Source: Microbacterium sp. nov. GSS16 (lineage in GTDB: Bacteria > Actinomycetota > Actinomycetes > Actinomycetales > Microbacteriaceae). From it: a stretch of DNA of 64,000 nt. The stretch is from positions 372,001 to 436,000 of the forward strand of contig NZ_CP116338.1 in the NCBI RefSeq assembly GCF_028198145.1, written 5' to 3'. Shown here one piece after another: positions 18,536 through 25,853 of this stretch. How positions within the stretch are numbered: the first letter of the stretch is position 1; each line of letters begins with the position of its first letter. Under the pieces are notes generated by a model. That model made no database searches. It saw nothing but the letters and a program-made list of their open reading frames with translations, and had not been told where the DNA came from. The position numbers were made by a program, and so were the translations under genes.

Positions 18536-20566
18536 ATGACCAGCTCGACTGCCACGAACTCGCACGACACCACAGAGGAACATGCACACGGCTCCGCCCG
18601 GTGGGAGTTGTGGTTCGCCATCGCCGCGGGAATCACCTACGCCGCGGGCATGATCGCAGAGTATGCGGTCGGCTTGCCGCTCATGGGTCTGCCCTTGGTC
18701 CTGTTCATCGCCACCTACTTCTTCGGAGGCTTCTTCACCGTGCGCACGGCGGTCTCGTCGACGCTGCGGGGCAAGTTCGAGGTCGACTTCCTCATGATCG
18801 TCGCCGCGATCGGCGCCGCGCTGATCGGGAAGTGGGCGGAGGGCGCGGTGCTGCTGTTCCTCTTCAGCCTCGGCCATTCCCTCGAGGAATACGCGATGAG
18901 CCGCGCCAGCAAGTCGATCGAAGCGCTGGCCGAACTCGCGCCACGGAGTGCCCTGGTGCGCCGCGGAGACGACGATCCCGTCGAGGTTCCCGTGGAGCAG
19001 ATCGCGGTGGGTGATGTCGTGGTGGTGCGCCCGAACTCGAGGATCCCGTCGGACGGGTTCGTGATCGCCGGGATCTCGGCGGTCGATCAGTCGGCGGTCA
19101 CCGGTGAGTCGATGCCCATCGAGAAGGAGCCGGTCGCGGATCGCGAGCGGGCGATGCGCACCGTGGATACCCTTCCGGCCGCGAATCGCGTGTTCGCCGG
19201 CACGGTGAACGGCTCCGGAGTGCTCGAGGTCGTGGTGTCGGCGACGGCCGCGGACTCGACGCTGAGCAAGGTCGTCGAGCTGGTCCGCACGGCCGACCAG
19301 GCTGCGTCACCGACGCAGCAGTTCATCAACCGTTTCCAGCGGTGGTACGTGCCCGCGGTGATCCTCGGCGTGGCCGCCACCCTGATGGTCGCGATGTCCG
19401 TGTTCTCGCAGCCGTTCACGGATGCCTTCTATCTCGCAATGACTGTCCTCGTGGCCGCGAGCCCGTGCGCACTGGCCATCGCGACGCCGGCGGCCGTTCT
19501 CGCTGGAGTCGCCCGAGCGGCCCGCGCCGGCGTGCTGGTCAAGGGCGGTGCTCCGCTGGAGACCCTGGGGCGCGTCAGGGCGATGGCCTTCGACAAGACC
19601 GGCACCCTCACCTGGGGCAACCCGCAGGTGACGTCGGTCACTCCCGTGGACGGCGTGGACGGCAGCCTCCTCGTCCCCATCCTGGTCGGCGTGGAGTCTC
19701 TCAGCGATCACCCGCTCGCAGCAGCGATCGTCCGTGACCTCGCAGGTCAGGTGTCCGAGGCGGAGCGCGTCGAGGCGTCGGACCTCAACGCCGTCGTCGG
19801 CCGCGGTGTACGCGCCACGGTCGACGGAGAGATCGTCGAGGTCGGTAACCTGCGGATGTTCGACGAGCAGGGCCTCGCCCTTCCCTCGTCAGTCGAGAAC
19901 GCTTACACGGAGGCGCGCGACTCCGGCCAGACGCTGATGATCGTCCGACACGGTGATCGGTTCCTGGGGGTCGTCGGCGTGATGGACACCTCTCGCGCCG
20001 AGTCCGCGCAGGTACTCCGCGTGTTGCGAAGCGCGAACGTCGGCCAGCTCGTGATGATCTCCGGCGACAACCAGCGCGTCGCGGATGCCGTCGGCCGCGA
20101 GGTCGGCGTCGACACCGCAATCGGTGAGCTGCTGCCGGAGGACAAGGTTGCGCACATCACTCGTCTTGCCGAGACGCATCGCCCCATCGCGATGGTCGGG
20201 GACGGCGTGAACGACGCGCCCGCGATGGCTCGCGCGGACATCGGCATCGCGATGGGGGCTGCCGGTTCCACCGTCGCACTGGAGACCTGTGACATCGCTC
20301 TCATGAGCGACGACCTGGGACGCGTCCCGTTCGCCGTGCGTCTGAGCCGCGCGACCAGCCGGATCATCCGTCAGAACCTCATCGCGAGTCTCGCGATCGT
20401 CGTCCTCCTGGTGATCGCCACCTTCATCGGGCTGAACATCGGTGCCGTGGTGCTCATCCACGAGGGCTCGACACTCATCGTCGTGGCCAACGCTCTTCGC
20501 CTCCTGGGCTTCGAGCGTGGCAAGGAGCACGCTGGCATCGACCACGAAGACCGCCCCTCGCGTTGA
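18536..20566 (+). CDS. Heavy-metal P-type ATPase, P1B-4 subgroup (CtpD/CoaT/PfeT-like)
   Basis: A 676-residue metal exporter lacking an N-terminal HMA domain; the start holds only a short His-containing tail (HDTTEEHAHG). The membrane metal site is SPC (VLVAASPCALAIATPAAVL) rather than CPC, and the last helix pair carries LIHEGSTLIVVANALRLL. SPC plus HEGST defines the P1B-4 group, known to export Co, Fe(II), Zn or Ni. Other motifs are VTGES (actuator), FDKTGTLTWGNP (phospho-Asp near residue 350) and GDGVNDAPAMARADIG. ATG 18536 is preferred, though MYCRS at 18521 is in frame. It is divergent from the ArsR gene that probably controls it. Confidence 0.92.
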   Translation: MTSSTATNSHDTTEEHAHGSARWELWFAIAAGITYAAGMIAEYAVGLPLMGLPLVLFIATYFFGGFFTVRTAVSSTLRGKFEVDFLMIVAAIGAALIGKWAEGAVLLFLFSLGHSLEEYAMSRASKSIEALAELAPRSALVRRGDDDPVEVPVEQIAVGDVVVVRPNSRIPSDGFVIAGISAVDQSAVTGESMPIEKEPVADRERAMRTVDTLPAANRVFAGTVNGSGVLEVVVSATAADSTLSKVVELVRTADQAASPTQQFINRFQRWYVPAVILGVAATLMVAMSVFSQPFTDAFYLAMTVLVAASPCALAIATPAAVLAGVARAARAGVLVKGGAPLETLGRVRAMAFDKTGTLTWGNPQVTSVTPVDGVDGSLLVPILVGVESLSDHPLAAAIVRDLAGQVSEAERVEASDLNAVVGRGVRATVDGEIVEVGNLRMFDEQGLALPSSVENAYTEARDSGQTLMIVRHGDRFLGVVGVMDTSRAESAQVLRVLRSANVGQLVMISGDNQRVADAVGREVGVDTAIGELLPEDKVAHITRLAETHRPIAMVGDGVNDAPAMARADIGIAMGAAGSTVALETCDIALMSDDLGRVPFAVRLSRATSRIIRQNLIASLAIVVLLVIATFIGLNIGAVVLIHEGSTLIVVANALRLLGFERGKEHAGIDHEDRPSR

Positions 20567-20595
20567 TCCTCATGGAACGAGTCAAGACGTGATCG

Positions 20596-20826
20596 ATGCC
20601 GGGTCGAGTAGCTGACAGAATGCTCATGGAGATCGGATGGTGGATGGGCGCACTGGCGTTGCCCACTGCTCTCCTGGTGATCATCTTTCTCATCGCAATA
20701 GGAGCTCCCCAACGGCCGGAGGAGGAAGAATCACCTTCTCTCGCCGAGGAGTGGCACGACGTGGGATACCGATTTCGAAAGATCGGCGCGTGGGTGCGTA
20801 GCCGCTGGCGAGGAAACTCTAAGTAG
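20596..20826 (+). CDS. Small single-pass membrane protein, unknown
   Basis: Up to 76 residues, with one membrane helix (WWMGALALPTALLVIIFLIA) followed by a cytoplasmic-looking charged tail (EEEESPSLAEEWHDVGYRF and a basic end). Several in-frame ATGs (20596, 20623, 20629) make the start unsure; none has a strong ribosome-binding site. It follows the metal ATPase by 30 bases in the same direction and could be an accessory peptide, but I recognise no family. Confidence 0.45.
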   Translation: MPGRVADRMLMEIGWWMGALALPTALLVIIFLIAIGAPQRPEEEESPSLAEEWHDVGYRFRKIGAWVRSRWRGNSK

Positions 20827-21083
20827 ACCACTTGCGTTACTCGCAAACCGTCAAGAGCTACGTGCTCGCCCTCTCACCGCCGCAGCAGGTCTACTCAACA
20901 GAAGACGCACTGTCCTGTCCGTATTGACATCACGCAATCTCGCTCCCCCGCCGCTGCGCGGCAGCAGAGAACTGTCCCGGGCTGCTCATCGTGGGCACCG
21001 GTGAGGCCCTCACTCTGGCGCGACGCATCTGTATCAGCGCTGTGGGGACGTCTCGCGAGTATCCGCGGTAGGGTCTCCGCGGC

Positions 21084-22520
21084 TCAGACGCTGCCGAAGA
21101 ACTTCTTCATCCGTGGCACGCGTCGGATCAGCACTTGATCGAGTGCGAGGATGACGATGAGGGACAGGCCGAACAAGGGCAGGAAGATGCCGAGGCCGAG
21201 CATGATGATCACGAGGAGCCAGTTTCCCCAGACGGGCAGTTTCGCGCGGGGTGCGGCCATGCCGGATGCGGTGCCGCGCCGGTTCCACCACATGATGGGT
21301 GCGGAGACGCACATGAACATCACGGCGAGGCAGAACAGGGTGGACAGGATCGTGTTGACCAGGCCGAGGCGGCGTCCCTCGTGGACGGCGATGCCCTGTG
21401 AGACGACCTGCGCGGTGATGCTGTAGTCGTCGTACCCGTAGGTGCCGACGATCTCTCCGCTGTACTGATCGATGTGGATGGTGCGTTCGAGGCTCACCTC
21501 GGATTCGGCGGGGTTGCCGTTGTCGTTCCACTGGCTGGACATGACGCTGAACACACCGGTGTCGCCGTCGGGGTAGATGATCGAGTACGGCTCGGGGGCT
21601 CCCTCGGCCTGTGCCGCGGCGACGGCGTCGTCGATGGAGATCGGTGTCGTGCCGGCGCTCGTGCTGGTGCCGGTGGGCCCGTTGCCGATGGCCCAGCCCG
21701 CTTCGGCGTTGGTGCCGCTGGTGTCCTCGATGAGCTGATCGATCGTGGATTCGGCGCCGGGGTCTTCTCCCCAGAGCGAGACGCCGTTGCCGGATGCGAC
21801 CTGCTGTGCGACTGAGCCCCATACTCCGGTCCAGGGCAGGCCGGAGACGACGAGCATCAGGATGCCCAGGCCCACGGGCAGGCCGACGATCGCATGCCAT
21901 CCGCGCAGCCGCGCACCCTTGGCGCCTTTCGCCTGTGCGGCTTTGCGGGGCCGGCGGCCGAGGAAGAAGATGATGAAGCCCGTGATGGTGAGCACGATCG
22001 CCCAGCTGCCGCCGAGCTCGACGATACGATCCCCGATGCCTTCCTCGCCGATCAGCAGGTCGCCGTGGATGCGTTCCGCCCAGTCGGAGATCAACTGGTC
22101 CGCGGTGAGTTCCCCGGTCACCGTTGTCGTGTACGGGTCGACGTAGACGTTCGCGTTGACCCCGTCCGCGCGTTCGGTGACGAACACCGTCGCCCGGTCG
22201 CCGGTGTGGTCGATGACGGAGAGGATGGGCCTGTCGGGGAACGCGTCACGGACGGCGTCTTCCTGCGTGGACAGCGCCTGCCTCTCTGCTCCCTCCGGCG
22301 CCGTCACTGTGAGGACTCCCGGGTGGGTGAGGGCGTCGACTTCGGCGCGGAACATGTAGGTCATGCCGGTCACTGCGAGGACGAACAGAACCGGGATGAC
22401 GATCAGGGAGCCGTAGAAGTGCCAGCGCCAGAACGCGCCGTACCAGTTCGTCTTGCGTCGTCGCGGTGCCGGCGCAGCATGGGGCGACGTGCCGGCGGTG
22501 TCGGTCTGGACAGCGGTCAT
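21084..22520 (-). CDS. PepSY-associated transmembrane protein
   Basis: A 478-residue membrane protein of the PepSY/iron-regulated (COG3182-like) type. It begins RRRKTNWYGAFWRWHFYGSL with the first helix VIPVLFVLAVTGMTYMF, has extracytoplasmic PepSY-like segments (VYVDPYTTTVTGELTADQ, and the later HIDQYSGEIVGTYGYDDYS), and further helices (WAIVLTITGFIIFFLGRRP, ILMLVVSGLPWTGVWG, and a C-terminal pair). ATG 22520 follows GAGAGG. Relatives occur near siderophore and copper genes and are thought to act in metal reduction or transport; that role is inference. A copper-type operator lies in its promoter (22555-22567). Confidence 0.85.
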   Translation of the reverse strand: MTAVQTDTAGTSPHAAPAPRRRKTNWYGAFWRWHFYGSLIVIPVLFVLAVTGMTYMFRAEVDALTHPGVLTVTAPEGAERQALSTQEDAVRDAFPDRPILSVIDHTGDRATVFVTERADGVNANVYVDPYTTTVTGELTADQLISDWAERIHGDLLIGEEGIGDRIVELGGSWAIVLTITGFIIFFLGRRPRKAAQAKGAKGARLRGWHAIVGLPVGLGILMLVVSGLPWTGVWGSVAQQVASGNGVSLWGEDPGAESTIDQLIEDTSGTNAEAGWAIGNGPTGTSTSAGTTPISIDDAVAAAQAEGAPEPYSIIYPDGDTGVFSVMSSQWNDNGNPAESEVSLERTIHIDQYSGEIVGTYGYDDYSITAQVVSQGIAVHEGRRLGLVNTILSTLFCLAVMFMCVSAPIMWWNRRGTASGMAAPRAKLPVWGNWLLVIIMLGLGIFLPLFGLSLIVILALDQVLIRRVPRMKKFFGSV

Positions 22521-22554
22521 CGGGAAGCCTCTCGGAACAGCAAACGAATTATCT

Positions 22555-22567
22555 CTACATATTGTAG
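22555..22567. promoter_or_regulatory. Operator A: CTACA-TAT-TGTAG palindrome (BlaI/CopY type)
   Basis: A perfect 13-bp palindrome, CTACATATTGTAG, sits in the divergent promoter between the PepSY gene and the DUF5134-like gene. It fits the BlaI/MecI/CopY operator pattern (TACA-n-TGTA). Related sites occur at 24302-24319 and 25573-25590. Confidence 0.6.
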
Positions 22568-22582
22568 TAGTAAGATGGTGGT

Positions 22583-23194
22583 GTGATCGCATCGCCCTGG
22601 GACCTCATCCTCACCGTCGTCTTCTTCGCCACCGGCCTCATCTGCCTCGGCGACCTCATCGCACGGCGCATCCGCCGCCCCGCGCGCACGGAGGATCTGG
22701 CGGACGAGGAGCTGATCGACATCAACCACGCGGTGATGAGCGCCGCGATGATCCTCATGACCTGGGTGACAGTGCTGGACGCGGTGACCTGGGCGCAGAT
22801 CGCCCTGTTCGCGATCTTCGCCCTCGCCCTACTGCCCGCGCTGGCCCGCGCCCACGGGTTCCCGCATCGCGTGGAGCTGGTCGGGCATGTCGTGCTGAAC
22901 GCGGCGATGATCTGGATGCTCGCCGCGATGCCGCTCCTGATGGCCGGGATGGACATGGGCGGCGACGGAGGGTCCGCGCACGCCGGACACCACGGCGGCG
23001 GTGACGAGATGGGGCTGATGGCAACTCCCGTCTGGGCCGACGTCGTCAACACGGCATTCATCGTCGCCTGTACCCTGGGGGCCGCGTGGTGGCTGTACCG
23101 TGCGGCCGTGGCACGGGGTCATCGGATGCACGCCCTGTGTCACGCGCTGATGGCCGCGGGCATGGGGGCGATGCTCTGGCTGATGAACCTCTGA
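22583..23194 (+). CDS. DUF5134-type membrane protein
   Basis: 203 residues with about six hydrophobic helices (LILTVVFFATGLICLGDLIA; MSAAMILMTWVTVLDAVTW; LNAAMIWMLAAMPLLMAGMD; ALMAAGMGAMLWLMNL). A Met/His-rich loop (MAGMDMGGDGGSAHAGHHGG) lies outside the helices, the kind of composition that binds copper. Proteins of this actinobacterial family recur in copper loci, but the biochemical role is not known to me. The start is GTG 22583, only 16 bases after operator A, so the repressor would block its transcription directly. Confidence 0.75.
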   Translation: MIASPWDLILTVVFFATGLICLGDLIARRIRRPARTEDLADEELIDINHAVMSAAMILMTWVTVLDAVTWAQIALFAIFALALLPALARAHGFPHRVELVGHVVLNAAMIWMLAAMPLLMAGMDMGGDGGSAHAGHHGGGDEMGLMATPVWADVVNTAFIVACTLGAAWWLYRAAVARGHRMHALCHALMAAGMGAMLWLMNL

Positions 23195-23218
23195 CCTCTC
23201 GCCGCACGATCCTCTCCG

Positions 23219-24295
23219 TCACACGTCCAGTTCGAGCACGGCGCTGAGGGACCGGGAGCAGCACACGTTGATATGGGAGTTACGAGCGTGCTCCTCGGGG
23301 CTCTGCGTCTCGTCGCGATGGTCCGGGATGCCGGAGATGACACGGGTCACGCAGGAGCCGCAATAGCCCTGTCCGCACGAGCGATAGGTCTCATACCCGT
23401 GACGCTCCAGCACGTCCGCGATCGACTCATCAGGCGCGACGGTCATCTCCTCGCCGGTGGATGCAGCGACGACCGCGAATGGCGCGGAACCGTCCGGCTC
23501 GGGTGGCGCCGTGGGTACGAAGCGCTCGCTGCGAACCTGCTCCGGCCCCCAACCCGCATCGCTCGCACGCTCGCGCGCGAGCGCCACGAAAGCCTCCGGC
23601 CCGCAGACGTACACCGCCCCGCCTTCGACGGGCTGGTGAAGGAGCCTGGGAGCAGAGGTGCGGAACGAGTCGCCCCGGCTGCTGTCGTGCACAAGCACGC
23701 GGTCCCGGTAGGCCGCGGATTCGAGGTGCTCGCGCAGAGGAAGGGCATTCGGGGAGCGCGTGTAAGCGTGGAACTCGAAATCGGCGCCAGTCCGGTGAAG
23801 ATGGGCGGCCATCGACACCAGCGGAGTCACGCCCACACCCGCCGACAAAAGAAGGACGCCCCCATCCGGCTGCCTGAGCGGAAACGTGTTGCGCGGGGAG
23901 GAGATCGTTAGAGTGTCGCCCTCGCGGACGCGATCATGGACCGCGATGGAACCCCCACGCCCATCCTCCTCACGCTGCACGCAGATCGTATAGGCACCAT
24001 CGTTTCGACCGACATCGACGAGCGAATACTGCCGGATGAGCCCGGGAGCGATGTGCAGATCGATATGGGCACCCGCCTCGAACGAGTCCAGGGCCGCACC
24101 CTCGGCGTCCCGCAACTCCAGCAGCACAGCACGGTCGGACACAGGTTCCTTCCTGACCACTCGGACACGTCGCCGCGGCGAGGACACGGAAGCCGGCAGC
24201 GGGGACGTGGCGGGCTTCTTTGCCACGGAGCGACGAGATCGGAAGAGGGATAGGGCCACGCGCAAGATCCTCGCTGTCGATGCGAAACAGAACAC
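23219..24295 (-). CDS. PDR/VanB-type oxidoreductase (flavin reductase domain plus 2Fe-2S ferredoxin)
   Basis: 358 residues. The order is a flavin-binding barrel (IRQYSLVDVGRNDGAYTICV), an NAD-binding domain (LLLSAGVGVTPLVSMAAH, then GGAVYVCGPEAFVALA) and a C-terminal plant-type ferredoxin with cysteines in YRSCGQGYCGSCVTRVISG and HINVCCSRS. Such proteins pass electrons from NAD(P)H to a monooxygenase or other acceptor. No oxygenase partner is nearby, so a metal-reduction role in this copper island is possible but unproven. The first codon, GTG 24295, has a weak ribosome site and lies seven bases from operator B; a later GTG is possible. Confidence 0.85.
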   Translation of the reverse strand: MFCFASTARILRVALSLFRSRRSVAKKPATSPLPASVSSPRRRVRVVRKEPVSDRAVLLELRDAEGAALDSFEAGAHIDLHIAPGLIRQYSLVDVGRNDGAYTICVQREEDGRGGSIAVHDRVREGDTLTISSPRNTFPLRQPDGGVLLLSAGVGVTPLVSMAAHLHRTGADFEFHAYTRSPNALPLREHLESAAYRDRVLVHDSSRGDSFRTSAPRLLHQPVEGGAVYVCGPEAFVALARERASDAGWGPEQVRSERFVPTAPPEPDGSAPFAVVAASTGEEMTVAPDESIADVLERHGYETYRSCGQGYCGSCVTRVISGIPDHRDETQSPEEHARNSHINVCCSRSLSAVLELDV

Positions 24296-24301
24296 CGCGA
24301 G

Positions 24302-24319
24302 TCTACGACATCATGTAGA
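24302..24319. promoter_or_regulatory. Operator B: TCTAC-N8-GTAGA palindrome before the BlaI/CopY-type repressor gene
   Basis: TCTACGACATCATGTAGA lies in the 60-bp gap between the oxidoreductase (minus) and the repressor gene (plus). It matches operator C at 16 of 18 positions, which supports autoregulation by the repressor. Confidence 0.65.
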
Positions 24320-24355
24320 TTTACTCGTGGGTAGACTGAGCGTCGGAGGTGCCAG

Positions 24356-24739
24356 ATGGCAGGTGAGCGGACGCGGGAGCGCGGGGAGCTTGAGGGCGAG
24401 GTCATGCGCATCCTCTGGGAGGCATCCGAACCGTTGAGCGCCCGCGACATCCAGGCAGTGTTCACCGGTCACGTCCCGGCATACACGACATTGATGACCG
24501 CTCTCGAACGGCTGCAGAAGAAGGGCGATGTCGTCCGGTCTGGAGACTCCCCGCGCAAAGTCCGCTTCCATGCGGCACGAAGCGGCGACGAGCATGTCGG
24601 CCGGTCCATGATGACCGCCCTGGACGGCGCCGGCGACCGGCAGGCTGCGCTGTTGCAGTTCGCCGGCAACCTCGCCGAGGAAGACCTCGATCTGCTTCGC
24701 AGCGCGATCACCGGCAAGCCCTCCCGCAAGCGTAGGTGA
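24356..24739 (+). CDS. BlaI/MecI/CopY-family transcriptional repressor
   Basis: A 127-residue winged-helix repressor (LEGEVMRILWEASEPLSARD, then HVPAYTTLMTALERLQKKGD and the wing SGDSPRKVRFHAA). BlaI/CopY proteins bind TACA-n-TGTA palindromes as dimers and release them after proteolysis by an M56 protease (BlaI) or metal binding (CopY). No CxC copper motif is seen at the C-terminus, so release by proteolysis or by an unseen signal is more likely than CopY-type metal sensing. The M56 protease gene starts four bases after the stop. Operator B lies 37 bases upstream. Confidence 0.92.
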   Translation: MAGERTRERGELEGEVMRILWEASEPLSARDIQAVFTGHVPAYTTLMTALERLQKKGDVVRSGDSPRKVRFHAARSGDEHVGRSMMTALDGAGDRQAALLQFAGNLAEEDLDLLRSAITGKPSRKRR

Positions 24740-24743
24740 TCCA

Positions 24744-25550
24744 TTGATCGCCACCGGCTCCTTCCTCGCCGCAGCAGCGCTGATCCTCCTGCTCGCGCCC
24801 CTCGTGCTGACCGCCGGACGCTGGCAGGTGCGCCACCCGCGCACCGCACTGTCCCTGTGGTTCAGTGCCCTCTTCGCCGGGATCGGGTGCGCGGTCGCCT
24901 CCGCCACGACAGCGCTGATGTGCTGCGTCGAGGTCGGAGAGACACACGCGCCTGCGGAGGGCCTGCTCTTGACCATCGCGGGCTGGTTGAGCCTGGGAGT
25001 GCTCGCCGCCGTGATCGCCTTCGTCTCCGCGACCGCGGAGCCGCTCGCCGACTCATGGCGGGAAGCCGTCGGGCGCTTCGCGCCGGTCGCCGTATCCCGC
25101 GAGGACTCGAATGGGGTCACCCTCGTGTGGTTCGAATCCGAAGAGCCCGCTGCATGTGCCGTCCCGTCCGGCGAACCGGAGATCTACCTCTCCACGGCCC
25201 TCAAGGAACTGCTCAGCGACCCGCAGTTGCGGGCGGTGATCGAACACGAGCGCGCCCATCTGCGTCAGCATCATGGGTGGGCTGTGCGGATCGCTGAGAT
25301 CAATTCCCTTTGCCTCCCTCGCCGGTTCCCGGCCGGTCGCGCCTTGAAGCGGGCCACGTTGTTGCTGATCGAGCTCATCGCAGACGATGCCGCCGCCCGT
25401 CGCGCCGGTGCCGTCCATCTCGCGAACGCCCTGGCGACGATGGGGCGCACCACAGGCGATCCCGGGCTCGAGCTTCGCGCGGACCGGCTCACCCTCCGAC
25501 GCTGGAAGACGCCACGCCGCCGACACGACACGGCACTCGCACACGCCTGA
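24744..25550 (+). CDS. M56-family (BlaR1-type) membrane metalloprotease
   Basis: 268 residues with three or more N-terminal membrane helices (FLAAAALILLLAPLVLTA; LFAGIGCAVASATTALMCC; LSLGVLAAVIAFVSATAEP) and a zinc-protease motif HERAHLRQHH (HExxH) near residue 173, with LIELIADDAAARRAG supplying the downstream acidic ligand region. No penicillin-binding sensor domain follows. It starts with TTG four bases after the repressor gene and probably cleaves that repressor in response to a membrane or metal signal, by analogy with BlaR1/BlaI. Confidence 0.88.
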   Translation: MIATGSFLAAAALILLLAPLVLTAGRWQVRHPRTALSLWFSALFAGIGCAVASATTALMCCVEVGETHAPAEGLLLTIAGWLSLGVLAAVIAFVSATAEPLADSWREAVGRFAPVAVSREDSNGVTLVWFESEEPAACAVPSGEPEIYLSTALKELLSDPQLRAVIEHERAHLRQHHGWAVRIAEINSLCLPRRFPAGRALKRATLLLIELIADDAAARRAGAVHLANALATMGRTTGDPGLELRADRLTLRRWKTPRRRHDTALAHA

Positions 25551-25572
25551 CCTGTCCTCTCAGCCACTCTCA

Positions 25573-25590
25573 TCTACGACACGATGTAGA
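25573..25590 (+). promoter_or_regulatory. Operator C: TCTAC-N8-GTAGA palindrome before copZ-ctaG-copA
   Basis: TCTACGACACGATGTAGA lies 35 bases before the copZ start and is nearly the same as operator B. It places the core copper export operon under the same repressor. Confidence 0.65.
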
Positions 25591-25625
25591 GTTAAGGGAG
25601 TGGTCCGGCGTTAAGAGGAGTGGTC

Positions 25626-25853
25626 ATGGCCGAGTTCGAGTTCTGGGTGAATGGAATGACCTGCGAGCACTGCGAGCGCGCAGTCACCGCTGAACTCTCC
25701 GCCCTTCCCGGTATCGTCGATGTTCGGGTCGACGCCGCCTCAGGCCGTGTCCAGCTGGGCCATGCAGTGGCCGTTGATCTGAACGCGGTGGAGTCGGCCG
25801 TCGAGGACGCCGGCTACACGGTGCGGTCCTGGCCCCAAGCCACGAATGCCTGA
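25626..25853 (+). CDS. copZ: CopZ-type copper chaperone (HMA domain)
   Basis: A 75-residue single heavy-metal-associated domain with the metal motif GMTCEHCERAV near residue 10 and a normal beta-alpha fold (VDVRVDAASGRVQLG, then VESAVEDAGYTV). It carries Cu(I) to the CopA pump. ATG 25626 follows AAGAGGAG at ideal spacing. The stop overlaps the CopD-CtaG gene start by eight bases. Operator C upstream implies copper-linked control. Confidence 0.93.
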   Translation: MAEFEFWVNGMTCEHCERAVTAELSALPGIVDVRVDAASGRVQLGHAVAVDLNAVESAVEDAGYTVRSWPQATNA

